This document shows positions 10,184-23,064 of a stretch of 32,348 bases of DNA, in pieces. The translations under genes and the position numbers were made by a program. This stretch comes from Intoshia linei (lineage: Eukaryota; Orthonectida; Rhopaluridae). How positions within the stretch are numbered: the first letter of the stretch is position 1; each line of letters begins with the position of its first letter. The notes under the pieces are model-generated. The model was not told the DNA's origin and made no database searches. It saw nothing but the letters and a program-made list of their open reading frames with translations. The stretch lies in assembly GCA_001642005.1 (NCBI GenBank), contig LWCA01000320.1, positions 1 through 32,348 of the forward strand. The letters are read 5' to 3'.

Positions 10184-11150
10184 CAGTGGCGGATCCAAGG
10201 GGGTGCAAAAGGTGCAGTTGCACCCCCTAAATTTAAAAAAATGTTTTGTAAAATAACTGAAAAAGGTTTTAATTTATTAAAACAATATATATGGCTCATA
10301 ATGGCACATCTACAGTGCTTATTTAATGATAAATATGATGTATATAATGATGTAGATTCTACATGATCAATTATAGATGTAGACTACATCTACTACTCTA
10401 CTCTACAGAGCAAATATAGAGGGATCTGACATTGAGACATTTTTTAAAATTAAAATTGCAATTTTTTTTTCGATTCTATTTTAGATGAACTCAGCCTACA
10501 ATTTTTCAGTGATCAACAGATTTTTTTGAAAGGATTTTCCCTACATCCCACTTATTATAAAACGAGTCATTTTGAAGATTTGAAAGAATTCGCAGAAAAA
10601 TATGAATTATTTTTACCATACATATAATTAGATGAAGATTTCAAAGCAAAATATACTAGATGGAAAAAAAAGAAATTGATTCAAAGACCACTATCATACA
10701 ATTAACCGAAAGCTGCAATTCTAATTTGTTTCCAAATATTCATCAACTATTAATTATTTTGGCAACATTGCCAATCACCACATGTGTATGTGGACGCTCC
10801 ATTACCATTTTGAGAAGATTGAAAACCTTTTTAAGATCAATAATGACTGGTAATCGTCTATGTGGACTGGACCTCATAAATTGCTATTATGACTATAATT
10901 TTCATATTGAAAGTTTAATTAATAAATTTGCAATACTTCCTCCAAGAAGACTAGACCTAGTTGATTTAGGATTATTTGATGAACAAAAATAATTAATTAA
11001 TTAAAATTCAATCATTTCTTTTATTTTCGCAAAAAAATAGAAATTTGGAAACTATTGTATAACAACCTTTAAATGAAATTAAAAGAGACGTTCTAAAATT
11101 TCTTGATATTGAAATTGCACTTCATTAACTAGCCTCTTGGATCCGCCCTG
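10184..11150 (+). mobile_element. hAT element (CAGTGGCGGATCC type) with transposase remnant
   Basis: The left end is CAGTGGCGGATCCAAG and the right end is its complement with one base deleted (CTTGGATCCGCCCTG). The terminal form matches widespread animal hAT elements. A subterminal palindrome GGTGCA/TGCACC lies at about 10208-10226. I see no clean 8-bp target duplication. The interior is a short, broken 3' piece of the transposase gene, so the element is internally deleted and inactive. Confidence 0.8.
10485..10992 (+). pseudogene. hAT transposase C-terminal dimerisation domain, broken
   Basis: From about 10485 the frame reads as the end of a hAT transposase (LSLQFFSDQQIF and following), meets a stop TAA near 10627, then continues in frame to 10990. 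The last part has the dimerisation-domain signature: LATLPITTCVCGRSI (consensus LP.T.C.CERSFS) followed by LRRLKTFLRS and RLCGLDLI. The conserved acidic and Ser residues of the ERSFS motif are altered to GRSIT. It is a remnant, with neither the zinc finger nor the catalytic core present. Confidence 0.75.
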
Positions 11151-13111
11151 CATCGTGTATGAATCTGCGTGTAAATCTGTCTCTAAAATCAATATTATAT
11201 AATTTCATTTTATTGAATTTTGAATCATGATTCATAAATCTTAAAGTTTTCTAAAAAACACCTTTATTCTAATAATTAGGGAATATTGTCATCAATAAGT
11301 TATACCCTTCAACTGGTGGACTCTATTTGATATTTGATTCTACAATAAACATTTGCTAAAAAATTGTGATAAATGTTCAATTAAACGTCTTGTTAAATTA
11401 GGTTTCTCAAACTCAATTAATCCAGATAATATTTTGATGTGTAAGGTCTGTGAATTTTGTATCAATGTGACATTCAAACATTTAGCATAAAATGACTTGT
11501 TCAACAGTATCATTGAAAATGATGTTAAACAAGTTATTTTGAGATTTATTGGATGAGACATAAAAATGTAAATCATTAAATGTTTGTTTAATACTATAGT
11601 CAAAAATTAAACCAATAAAATCAATTATAATGAATGATATGCGTGAGATTAAATTATATAATATTGGTAATTTTTCCGTTTAATACAGAAACTAGTCAAT
11701 TTTAATGAATGTCTTTATCAACGACATATTAGTTGATAAAATGTCTGATTATGTTAGTGATCTAACAGTTTGTTACGCCTACTATTGACATAGTATTTTT
11801 AAATATCAATAAAATAAACTAGCTCTGTATTGTTAAAATGAAGCCATTATGTTTAATCTACGTATTTAGGATTTACTGGCTCATGGAGGTTGTGTCTAAA
11901 TTTAGTTTCGGCCTTAATGTCAAATAATTTGTAATTTACAGCTTGTTAGTTTGTGTAAAGCAAATTAAAATAAATATATCATTTATCAAATGTGAATATG
12001 TATAGCAATGTATAATAAATCAAATATTGACTTTCTACCATTAATTTAAATTAAATTAAATTTTAATTGCACGGTGGAATTATGCAAAGTAAACGTATGT
12101 ATTTATAAATTATGTTATTAATATTTTTATAATTTATACTGATTTGATAAACATATTTTTCATGAAATTTTTATTTAATTTTAATGGATTTTAGTGATTA
12201 ATTAATGGTTAATAATTTACAATGTATTCATTTTATATAAGGGTTTTTTGAATTTTCAAACATGATAAATCAGAAATATGGAAAATAACAATAACTGTTA
12301 ATTTTGTTATATACAATACGTGTATTTAGTAAATACTATTTACCCTTAATGAAATGTTTAAATTCATACATTAAATCTTGACTAATTCATATTTAATTAT
12401 TAATTTTTTTAAACAATAAAATTTTAGTTAAAAATAAGTGTTAATAAAAGCTGAAAGGGAAAATGCAAGTTATTATTAATCAGTTTAATCATTATTAGAT
12501 ACAAATTTTGGTGAATAACTGTTATATTAAAATTTTAAGTTTTTTGATAATTTAATTTATATATACATGTAGTTGAGCCAATAAAAGTGGACCCCAAGAT
12601 TGAGAAAACAGTAAATACGGCTCTAGGTAATTTTTTTTAAATCTTAAAACAATATATCATTTATACCGTTTTATTTTCAGTTATTATGTAACTGATATAG
12701 AAAATTAAATTATATAGATATTTTAATAACTGTTACTACATTTGACATCATCATCTTGTTTAATCATACATGTCAATATTATAATAAATTTTAATAAATT
12801 ACTGAATATATATTTAAATTTATTTTAATTTGATTTATGAACGTGTTATATGATTTATGAACGATTCAAAAAAGTTTTGTTATATTCATTTGTTTAAATT
12901 ACAAAATAGACATAATATACTACAGAGTAGTAATGAGATAGTATCAGTAGATGTTTCTATTCTTAATTTTCATAAAAAATTTTTTACTAATAATTAATAA
13001 TTATCATTTTTCCTAAATAGTGGGAAGATTGCGTAAAGAATAAATGTGAAATTGTCAAAAGCTGCTGATTGGAATATTTCTGAAATAAAATTTTTTAACA
13101 TTTATTTTAAA
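11151..13111. other. Intergenic A+T-rich DNA, one weak relic
   Basis: Apart from a possible coding relic (11340-11640, listed separately), I see no feature over nearly 2 kb. Frequent short poly-A/T runs only. Confidence 0.4.
11340..11640 (-). pseudogene. Possible frameshifted coding relic
   Basis: Two overlapping minus frames look protein-like in succession. One (about 11640-11488) includes DLHFYVSSNKSQNNLFNIIF. The other (about 11500-11340) includes SQTLHIKILSGLIEFEKPNL and ends at a stop at 11340. A single +1 shift would join them, suggesting a decayed helical-repeat exon. I do not recognise a family, and it could be chance. Confidence 0.2.
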
Positions 13112-13180
13112 CTAGCTTGACTGTTATGTACTTAGAAAAAACAGCACCTAAGTCTGTCGAGGGCTACTTTTTAATTTATA
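13112..13180 (-). mobile_element. Helitron copy 6, 3' end only
   Basis: On the minus strand the terminus is CTAG at 13115-13112 followed by T, with TCAAG and an eroded hairpin upstream and the diagnostic GGTGCTGTTTTTTC-like block. The body is not recognisable beyond about 13180. Confidence 0.6.
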
Positions 13181-13589
13181 AAATAATAAGTGTATGACCT
13201 TAAAAACAATCAAATTATAGTTACAACCCTATAAAATCGTCATAAAAAACATGAATCTCAGAATAAATTTGAAATGCCTGTAGTACATAGTTTTTTTCTT
13301 CTATCATGCATTTCAGATGAAAGTGCTTATGATTTTAAAATTTATCCCAGACTTTATGTTTTATAAAATTTTATTAAAAGTGTTAAATGTATGCTTCATT
13401 TTTAAAACAAAGGGTAATTTCCGTTTTTGAGGTTGAGTTTTACGACCATGTTAATGGTTTTACAACGCGTCCCAGAATTTATGTATCTTATACACTCTGT
13501 TTTTTAAACTATTCAAATAGTATAGTATTATAATATTTAAACTATTTTCTTTTTAGCTATTTGAATTCCCACACTTCAAAACTTAAAAA

Positions 13590-13742
13590 CTGTTTTTTAA
13601 GATATAAATGTGAAGTATTTTTTAATAAATTGGGGTCCTCTTTTTAAGATATAAATTTAAAGTACTTTTATTAATTTGGGGGCCTTTTTAATGAATTGCC
13701 CTGGGCTACAACCCATATTGCTTATGCCTTAAAACGGCTCTG
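13590..13742 (-). mobile_element. hAT-like end with short tandem duplication
   Basis: On the minus strand it starts CAGAGCCGTTTTAAGGC, a hAT-like end. Next to it a unit of about 45 bp (ttttaagatataaatgtgaagt, then attggggtcctc) is repeated twice at 13597-13690. The partner end was not found. Confidence 0.4.
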
Positions 13743-14061
13743 AATGTGAATGATAAATACTTTTAAATTTTTTAAATTATGTAGCATTAATTTAGATTAT
13801 GATTTTATTCATCAAATGTTATAGTTTTATCTAAAATAATATTTTATTTTATTTTTAAATAAGGTAGTTCCGTGACTTTTTCATTTTTCAACGTCCATAC
13901 CATTATTTTATTATTATCCATTTATCTTACTATTAAATAATTTCTTCATAATATCTAATTACACCAATTCTGAATCTCGCTATCTATATTTTGAAAACAT
14001 TATTTTATTGACTGGGAGTGTAGATGAAAAAATTGTAGACAACAATTAATAGTATTATATA

Positions 14062-14579
14062 CAATGAAACATCCGCTATTCGCCAAAATCGAGAATTTGA
14101 AATTTTTGGTGAATAATAAAATATAGTTTCTATGAAACCGCTAACCAATTTACTATACTGTTGCTCAACCCTTTTTCCATTGGACGCACTTGGAAGTAAT
14201 TAAAAAAATTTGCCAACAAGAAAATAAAAAAATAGTAAAAATATTATATTTACCCGGTGCTAACCGAAAATCTTTACTAAATTATAAGATTTTGTAAGGA
14301 AAAGCTGCCCATTTAAAAAAAGTTTTTCGGATAACAAAAAAAATTGAGTTAACTGACCTTCTCTGAAATGTTGTGTAGTTAATTTTCAATTTTAGGATTT
14401 CCACACATACCATTTGATGGAGAGTAAGGGATCAAGGCGCGAATTTTTTTTGTGTTTATTTTGAAAAATTATTGACTAATAGTGGAAACTGGTTAATAAG
14501 GGAGATTTTTTATGGAAATCATAAGAACTAGAGTTTTTTGAAAGAATAACGGAATCAACGAATAGTAGAGGCTTCAATA
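14062..14579. mobile_element. pogo/Tigger-like MITE, 518 bp
   Basis: The left end (CAATGAAACATCCGCTATTCG) and the complement of the right end (TATTGAAGCCTCTACTATTCG) are imperfect inverted repeats. TA flanks both sides (14060-14061, 14580-14581). Interior motifs such as CTAACCGAAAATC and TTCGGATAAC with TTAACTGACCTTCTC are typical of Tigger-type elements. No transposase is present. Confidence 0.65.
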
Positions 14580-15594
14580 TATAATTAATGAATTTATATC
14601 ATCATGTATGGTTTATATTTTAAGAATTTTTTCTTAATTTTGCCAAATTATCTATTATGACAAAATTTTATGTTGCCCCAGCATTGACGAAAAGAAGAGA
14701 AAATAGTTCACATCAGAAAATCAGATATGCGTAACTATTTTTGACAATTTTTGACAATTTTTACGATATTTAAAGTGAAGAAATACATTTTTAAAGTTAA
14801 TTTTCTTTTTATCTCCCCATTTATATGGTTTCCTTTTTCAGTAACTTGAAAATTCGGAATCTCGTTATATTTTTTGAATTATCAAGAATAGCGAGGTTTA
14901 GAAAGAATACTAGATATCACATTGTAAATGTAAATTATTTGTAATTTAAAAATTATCACATCTTAAAACTATAATGATTAAATATACGAACGACTAATGT
15001 AATAAATGACCATTACGCCAAAATGATAAATTTCAAAATGATGAATAAATAGTTTTATTACCTGTTTTTTGTTTCACAATATTTAAAATTGTAAATAGAA
15101 TTAATTATTCAACATACTTCATACTAATATATTAGTATTACCATCGTCTTGAAATTTTGATAATTTTTGAAATACTATTATTATGATGTAATTATCATGT
15201 TAATTATTCATTTGTAACTGAAATATGTTTAAACTTTACTAATCTTATTTTGATAATGCGTGTGAGCGTTCAATTTGATTATTGACAGATCAAAGAGCAC
15301 AACCTCAATTAACTCTTCAAGTTTGATGTATTCAAAAACTATACTTACTTTGTTTTTTATATAATATGTCATTGATTTGATATATTACACTCGTAATTGT
15401 GCCGCTATTTTTGAAAAAGTAACGTTATAAAATCGCCTCAAGCTTGCCAAATAGACCATATCATGAAATGTTAAAATTAAAAATAAAAGTATAAAACATT
15501 ATAAAAAAGTAAACAATTTGAAGAGACAATAATATAATAAAATGTACATAAATCTACATGAATGTATATAAATTACAATAAATTTTTAATTTAG
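14580..15594. other. Upstream region or 5' intron of the Islet gene
   Basis: The Islet reading frame enters at an acceptor at 15593-15594, so one or more 5' exons must lie here or further upstream. I could not identify them: the nearest ATG candidates give a stop at the required phase-1 junction. Nothing else is recognised. Confidence 0.4.
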
Positions 15595-18500
15595 AAAATT
15601 GTTGCATTTGTAATGAAAAAATTTGTGATTTTTACATAATGGTTAGCCACGAAGGTTTCAAATTTCACGCCAATTGTTTAAAGTGTTGTGAATGCAATTG
15701 TCAATTTGACAATAATTCTAAATGCTTTTTGAACTATAATTCCGTCTATTGTGTGAAACATTATAAAAAGTATAAAAAGTGTATAATGCAACACGCTAAT
15801 TCATTCTATATTTAGATTGAAATCAACCAATTTTTGTTTAAATTGTTTAAAAAATTTTTCATCACCAGATGAGTTTGTTGTATGTATAAAAGGAAGATTG
15901 TTCCACAAAAATTGCTTCAATTGTAGAATTTGTAAAATATTATTAAATAGTGGTGATGAATTTACTATAAATTCAAAGGGAAATATTTTGTGTCATAATC
16001 ATTCACATTTGTTTGATGAAGAAAAAATTGGTTACATTCAGGATAATAGATCACATAGTGAAGGTAAATTTTTATTAAAATTTAAATATATTCATAAAGA
16101 AAAGTATCATACATTTGAAAGAACGAGTTCACTGAGTCGAAATTCAGATGTTCCAAAATGTGAACCTCATTTTAAGAGTAAAAGCAAATTTGATTCTCTT
16201 TTTGATTCAAAAGCTCCCGATCTTTTGAATAAATCTTTAACCAATACTTTCATTTCTGATTCAATTGTGGATAATGATACGGAATATGATCAAACAAAAA
16301 TTGATAAAAAAATTTTAAAAAAATCTAAGTCTGAAAAAACTACTCGCGTTAGAACAGTTTTAAATGAAAAACAATTGCAAATGTTACGATCTTGTTATAT
16401 TACCAACCCTAGACCAGATGCACTTGTCAAGGAACAGTTGGTTGAAATGACTGGTTTAACATCCAGGGTTATTCGTGTTTGGTTTCAGGTAAATTATTAT
16501 ATTTTTTCATTTAGCAATTTAAAAATTTTTAAAATTTCAAGATTTTTGATTATATGTAGTCTTAGAATAAAAGATGTAAGGATAAAAAACAATGCATCAT
16601 AATGAAACAAATACAAGAACAGCATATACAGGTTATTATTTATATCTGAATATGTAATATTTTCAAATTTAAAAGTTAGATAAAAATGTACTGATTTTCT
16701 GAGTATATTGGAGATTTATGTATAAAGGCTTAAAATTAAAAAAATGAGTGTTCTATTAAGCAAAAAACTATTGATGGGCAGTTCTATACAATAATATTTT
16801 TGGGTCCAGAAAAAATTTACAATTTTTACTATTTTTGTTAATTTGACATTTATACCAGTTTTGAACTTTGTTTTTTATCAATTTATTACATAATTATCAT
16901 TATAGAATATGAATTTGAATCTATCCACTCTGTGAAAGTTTTTCATGTTTATCGTGTTTTTGAAATAAGTATGCACAATAAGAATGTAAATAATACATAA
17001 AAATATATAAAGTATGCTTCTACAATAGAATTCTGCAGAATTTAGGCCCATGTATGGGTCTACGAAATAACTGATGAAAAATAATACATCCTTTACTCCT
17101 ATACTGTTAGTAAAAATGGTTGGATTTAAGTAGATACAATTAAAATTTAACTTAAATTAATAAAAACTGAAAATACCTCTTTTATATTTTTTAATGTATT
17201 TAAAATCGCGACCGTTTCGACATTTAGAAAGACTGACTTTCACAACACTAAAACTGAAATTACTAATTGTTAAAATAAAAAATACAAATTTTCAAATTAT
17301 TATACAAATTTCATATCAAATTGTAAGAATATTAGATTGCTTTTTATTTTACGAAGGATAAGTAGGGACATTGGGAGTACATATCAATGTATTGGTATTG
17401 CCTAATGGAGATACTAATATAGTGACTATTATGTGAAATATCTCAACTCGGAATATCTAAGTTTTTTATAATGAACCCTGGGGTCCACAGAAAAATTTTA
17501 GGGAAACCTGGAAAAGTAAGATTTTATAAAAGTATTTTTTTTATAGTCAAATAATATTTTAAAATAATAAATATGAAAAAAAGTTGTAATTTATCTCAAA
17601 TATGGAACTTCCATATTTTATTGTAATTTTGAAGAATTACTAAAATCGCAATATAACTTGTTACATTAATAACGTAATTGAATTTAATCTTGTATATGAT
17701 TGATTGAAGCATTATAAACAATTTAGTGTCATTATTTGATAATTATTGACAGTAATATTTGATACATTCGTTTGTGTAGATTTTTACTAAACCTTTTTGT
17801 ATTATACATATTTACAATTATCCTCTAATTCAGTGATTGTTAAACATAAAACTTCAGACTCTAATTTCACCGACAATGTTTCGCGGACTACCTTAAAATA
17901 TTTCTAAATTACAACTATACTAGAATTTAGTACACTACACCTTTGATAAAGGCAAATGTGAAGATATCCATTTCTGAGATTAAATTTCAAATTTTAAATT
18001 TACATTTTTGAATTATCAGTCAAAAATTGAAACATGGATGTGATATTTATAAAATTTTTATTCATTTTAACGGTTTGAAATAAATCACGACTTCTAAAAT
18101 TAGTTGACAGAATATTAATTTGCGTTTTTAATTACAAAGAGGCAAGTTTTTGAGGTTGACTTTTCGAATAAAACACTCTGTGGTAAAAAGTAATATGTAA
18201 TATAATTTTTGATTTTCAAAATTTCTAGAAAAATTAGTTTTGAAATAACTAGGAAAATAGACTTACAACTTTATATTATTGAAAGATAATAACAATACAT
18301 TTTGATCATAATGTTAGTATCATTTATTCATTAATAAAACAACACATTTGACGGAGCACTGCAAAATTATATCTAATTTTAAAAATACTGCTCTAATTTG
18401 CCGTTATTTTTTTGAAAAAATGTATTGAATTAATAGGGGGGACCAAAGTATAAAAAATTTAAAAATAAAATTTAATATTGATATACCGTGTCTATGGTTA

Positions 18501-21126
18501 TTATATAATTATATAATAGATACCTCCAAGACATAAATAAATAATGCATGAATTATTTATATATTCAAAAAATAAATTCAAAAACATTATTTTATGTAAA
18601 ATGTATATCATTAAAGACATTACTATTAATATAATTATTAATATGCCCGAAATTATCATTAAAAAATGTATAAAACTCTGTATTTATCTGTATGTCGGTC
18701 TGTCTGTTAATAACCAAGAGTCTTAGAATTTTGAAAATTCCATATTTCTATTATAGTTTTTACGGGGCGTGAAAGTAAGATAAATTTCAACAAAATTCCA
18801 AAATTCACATCTTACGAGTCAAAAACCCCAATTTTCCTTTTTTTTTGAAAATCAAACCCGTCCTAGAATTATAAAAAATTCACAATCTGGTCAAGATTTT
18901 AACATCATCAACATTATAATAATTGTCAATTTCAAAATCTTTAATTTTCACGGCCAAAACACCAAATTACTCTTTTTTGTAAAATTAAAAAAAGCCCTAG
19001 AATTGTATACAACATAAATTCTGAGATAATTTTTAAAATCATAATCATTATCATAAAGTCAAACCTCGAAAAAGTTTATTTTCACCATGAAATCCCCAGA
19101 TTACCCTTTTTTGAAAAAACTAAAGCAGCCCTAGAATTTAAAAAAAATTATAGATGATACGGTTATATTCAGTTACACGCAAAAAATTCAATCTGACAAA
19201 GTGACGCCTTCATGGTCAAAAAAGCAGTTATTATTATTTTTTTGGTAAAATTAAAAATGTCCGCCCTCGGCAAGCTAGGTGCTCTTTGTACAAAGTACAA
19301 AACAGTCAAGCTAGTCATTTTATAAATTTTAAATTTTTTTCATTGTTTCCATTCTACTTTTATTTATTTATGTCGAAACTTTATGGATATTTTCGATATT
19401 TAGCAGATATTAATCTGTACATGTGTATAATTCGTATAATGGAAATTAAAATACAATGTATAATGCAATTGCGTTGTGGTAGTGAGTTCAATAATTATAT
19501 TTATATTTAAACTTTATACGCACAATATATCCAGATATGCCAGATATATAGCACCATATACATTAAATACTGAATATCAATTTAAGAATAAAAAGGAATT
19601 AATTTATAATTCGGTCAATTGAAAATTCATATTAATAATTTAATAAAATTATACTTTCAAAACTACAATAATTCGCAACGGGTGATATGTCGCCGATGGG
19701 TGTAAAATATACTCCATATTAAAATGAATATAATAATAATTAATAAAATGATTAAATTTTTTTAAATCTGTACCGACGGCCGCCGCGTACTTAAACTCGC
19801 CATGATATTGATTTTTCAAAATTTAGTTAAAAAGGATAATTGACTTACGTTAATATTTTTAATATATGTTAAACTTGAAATGATAATGAAATCAAGGAAA
19901 AAATGATTATACGTTATAAATTGACTTTAAATAATTTATTTAATTTAAATATTTGATTAACTATATTATGTGTAATGATAATGTATTACATTTCATTTAG
20001 CTTTGGGGAAAATTAAATTTTTACATTTTATCATTTATTTACATTTATTGCTAATAAATTTCTAAATTTCTAAATTTATTCATATTTATTGTTATATATT
20101 ATATTATATTTTGTTATAAAAACAACATTTAAAATTTTTAATTTGATTAAATGTGCTATATTCTGGGTGCATCCGGAAGTATCAGATGGTTTGTAATTTC
20201 AGTTCATCAGAACAATTATGTTTTCTAGTTAAAACTATACATTGTGTACACTGTACAAGGCATTTTTATTTTTGTTAAAATTTAAAATTTAGGAGTCCCA
20301 GAATATGCCAAATTGTAAAAACTCTATAAATTCAATGTCAATGATTGCAGATAAACCAATATCATCAGAATTATTATATTCGCAAAAATCATATGAAATT
20401 GAAAAATGTTTTTTAAAAAATCCTATATCTCAATTAAACTACCCATCAAGCAACACCTCATTGGAATACCAAAAAAACAACCCATACAACTACCAATTAA
20501 ATTATGCAGATTACGGAAAAAATTATTTAATGTATAAACCGCACACAAACTCAAATAATAAAAAATTACAATATTGTTCTAAAAATATAATGATCAATGA
20601 AAATGAAAAATTTTTATATAAAAATAATTCAAAGATTATGAATACACCCTTTAATGATAAACCAGATACATCTCAATCCAATTTAACATTTCAAAATCGA
20701 AATTGTAACCTTTTTAACCAAAAAGAACCTTTCTTATCAAATAATCAGATTCAAGATAATCATTGTGACGATTTTGTACATAAAGATACAAATTATGTAA
20801 TTAAATTTATTTTTATTACACACACATGTAATCAAAAATGTTTATATGGAATTTTTTTTATTATTATACATTTCTATAAATAGTTGTCTATTATTAGATT
20901 TACACTGATTATTTCTAATAATAATATTGTATTTATATATTTATTATAATTATCAATTTAGCCATTCAATTCTGGACAAAATGTTAAATTTTTTAATTCT
21001 TTCAATAATACACCACTTGTCAATTTTTCCAATAAAGAAAATTTTTCGTCAAATATACCAGAAAAATATCCGTTAAATAGGAATCATTTATCAATTCAAT
21101 CGACAAACCATTTATCTCAGAGTTAG
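15595..21126 (+). CDS. isl: Islet-class LIM-homeodomain transcription factor, 5' exon missing
   Basis: Exons: 15595-15769 (LIM1), 15816-16488 (LIM2, linker, most of the homeodomain), 16566-16631 (homeodomain end), 20293-20796 and 20962-21126 (C-terminal region, stop TAG). All junctions are GT-AG and phases agree, about 527 codons. LIM1 has C-x2-C, HANC and CLKCCEC ligands; LIM2 has CLNC, HKNC and CRIC. The homeodomain has [18 protein letters not shown] and [15 protein letters not shown], split exactly at the intron, which is specific to Islet rather than other LIM-homeodomain classes. Islet is a nuclear DNA-binding regulator of motor-neuron and other neuronal and endocrine fates that works with LDB cofactors. 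The tail contains SMSMIADKP, resembling the conserved post-homeodomain segment, then a long Asn/Ser-rich low-complexity region. The LIM1-LIM2 intron is only 46 nt; an alternative 37-nt splice (donor 15779) keeps frame but lengthens the linker. Confidence 0.92.
18656..19314 (+). mobile_element. Helitron copy 7, both termini present (659 bp)
   Basis: It begins TCATTAAAAAATGTATAAAA after A and ends with CTAG at 19311-19314 before T. The 3' hairpin is TTTGTAC-aaa-GTACAAA at 19286-19303. Internally it carries the 'tcttagaattttgaaaattcc' and 'cttacgagtcaaaaacccc' blocks, with the 'ccctagaattt' motif repeated. There is no coding capacity, so it is a non-autonomous Helitron. It lies in the large Islet intron. 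Confidence 0.75.
19674..19803. promoter_or_regulatory. GC-richer patch in Islet intron
   Basis: Two short GC-rich stretches (CGACGGCCGCCGCG at 19774-19787; CGCCGATGGG near 19691) stand out in otherwise extreme A+T sequence about 0.5 kb before an Islet exon. No ORF or transposon explains them. A regulatory role is speculative. Confidence 0.2.
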
Positions 21127-22213
21127 TGTTTGATTATCAAAAAATAAATTAATATCTTGTTAATTAGTTTAATGTGTTTATTAAATCATATTTGTGTAAA
21201 AACCATGAAAATTTGGTGGAAAATATGTGAAATGTATAAAATTTTTAGTTAAAACATTTTATCACTTAAAAAAAATAGGAATTTCAGAATTTTAATATTT
21301 TTATAAAAATAATGTATTTTAATATGATTTTAATATTTTTACAAAATTTTTTTGGAAGTTTCATTACATTTCTTTATATTAATTTATATTTAGATATAAA
21401 ATAAATAGATATTATACCATTTTAAACACTCATAAACACTTGAAATTTGGAAATGTACTTTTTAATACAAAATATCCTACCACGTGACCTCTCATATGTC
21501 AATTTGTAACTGAGTAATTTTATTAATAATCAATAAATCAATGTTTCATTTTATGTATCAATTTGTATGTTTCCGCTCGTTAAATTTCCGTTAAAAATTA
21601 AATATCACATTAAATACATTTCAAAAAATATTTTAAATTAATTAAAAAATATACTGATTATATTATGATTTTGTTTATATTCAAAAAATGATCTATTATA
21701 TGAATTCTACTATATTATAATTTTAATTTTTTTCATTTTACCTTAAGTAATATTCATATAATTAGAACTATATAAATCGATAGATTTATTATGTTATCCA
21801 CAGTATTTTAATTAAATGCCAATACTATTCGAGTACTATCAACTTAACTATAATCAATTTTCATTATAAATATAAAATATGCCAATAAATCAAACAACAA
21901 TTACTTTTATACCTATTGTATATATATCGATTTTTTAATTTCGATATCAATTAATATATTATGTATGTTTTAATAAATGGTTGGAATTTGTTTATTTTTG
22001 TATAACTGAAAATTCATGTAAATGTATATTGTACAATTTTAATGTTTTATTTTTTTAAAAAATGTATTCTAAAACATTAATATAATTGTAAAATAATTAT
22101 ATTTATAATTTAAATATTTAAATAGGATAAGGGATCCTTATTAAGGTTATATTAGAATACATAGGATATACATTTACAGGTTATAAAGTTGAAATAATCA
22201 TGTAATTATTATA
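21127..22213. other. A+T-rich 3' flank of Islet
   Basis: No gene or repeat was recognised over about 1.1 kb. AATAAA-like signals occur near 21144 and 21401 and could serve Islet polyadenylation. Confidence 0.35.
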
Positions 22214-22221
22214 ATCTAGTT

Positions 22222-22654
22222 TAGATGTGGGGAACCATTTACTATTGGATAGACGAACTAAAGTCCCTTAAAACTGTCATAGGGCCGCACCATTCTAAAT
22301 AAAATTTAATCAAATAAATCAGTGATTATCGAGGGGGTAACTGATTCCCAAGGGGTGAATACGAAAATTTTAGATGATTGGGGATTTAATGATACATCTT
22401 TAGCATATTTTATTCAATTTAGTAAAATCTTATAAGATAAAACCAAAATTTTAAAAACCCTTAAGGAAAAAATCATTCCACCTAATCCTAAATGAAAAAA
22501 CCTAATTTTATCAACCCTTAATGAAAAAAACCGCTTTTACCAATATTTTTCTGAAAAATCCCATTTTATCAAAAAATAATGATAATCATACATAAATAAT
22601 TTTAAATGAAACATAATTTAAATTTTTCAGAAGTCCGCACTTTCCCCACCTCTG
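22222..22654. mobile_element. hAT element, 433 bp, with 8-bp TSD
   Basis: Flanks are atctagtt (22214-22221) and atctaatt (22655-22662), an 8-bp target duplication with one mismatch. Ends are TAGATGTGGGGAA and the complement of CAGAGGTGGGGAAAGTGCGG. The interior (22430-22570) carries the degenerate 'aaccctta-atgaaaaaa-cc...ttttatcaa' repeats seen in other hAT-like elements here. It is non-autonomous. Confidence 0.75.
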
Positions 22655-22669
22655 ATCTAATTACTAGAT

Positions 22670-22684
22670 CAGGGGTTCTCAACC
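22670..22684 (+). mobile_element. Isolated hAT terminus
   Basis: The sequence CAGGGGTTCTCAACC is a classic hAT end; no partner was found before the next element at 22731. Confidence 0.4.
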
Positions 22685-22730
22685 TTATTTCTAACATGGT
22701 TTCATTTTTACAATAAAAATCTTTTATGAT

Positions 22731-23064
22731 CAGGAGTGTCAGACTCAATTTGCTTGACGGGCCAAATCTGATTAAAAATTATTACGTGGCCCGCACAAAA
22801 AAAAATCTTTACTCGAACCATTATTAAACTAGCAGTTCTAATTAATTAATATTATTTTTATTTAATAAATTAAATAATGAACTAATAAGAAGCAATAACA
22901 ATGGTATGTGTATGTAATAATATAACTAATGTTAAATTGTAATCATAAATAAATAAATCATGAAAAATATATATAAAAAACTGTACAAAAAGATTATGTT
23001 TAAAATTTTTTGATATAACAATAAAAATTTATATTATAACACGGGCCGCATAATTGATACCCTT
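22731..23064. mobile_element. hAT element, about 334 bp, long form of the 51-bp mini-element
   Basis: The left end is CAGGAGTGTCAGACTCAATT, leading into GACGGGCC. The right end is CGGGCCGCATAATTGATACCC, with the last bases eroded. Both ends match the two halves of the mini-element at 937-987 (opposite orientation). Flanks tttatgat and ttaatgat suggest an eroded 8-bp duplication. Confidence 0.65.

Larger units (their letters stand above)
16632..20292 (+). other. Large Islet intron
   Basis: This 3661-bp intron is far larger than the others. It contains the Helitron at 18656-19314, a GC-richer patch at 19674-19803 and a possible hAT-like fragment near 17470-17515 (CCCTGGGGTCC). The rest is A+T-rich with nothing recognised. 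Large introns in developmental regulators often hold enhancers, but nothing here proves that. Confidence 0.6.

Noticed and set aside
16489-16602. C-terminal extension of the Islet ORF past WFQ
   Set aside because: The frame runs through an intron; splicing at 16488/16566 restores the conserved NKRCKDKK end of the homeodomain.
19286-19510. Plus-strand 74-codon ORF in the Islet intron
   Set aside because: It starts inside the Helitron terminal hairpin with a non-ATG codon and lacks coding features.
20797-20883. Read-through end of the Islet tail exon
   Set aside because: A GTAATT donor and the in-phase exon at 20962 give a better ending with the same Asn/Ser-rich composition.
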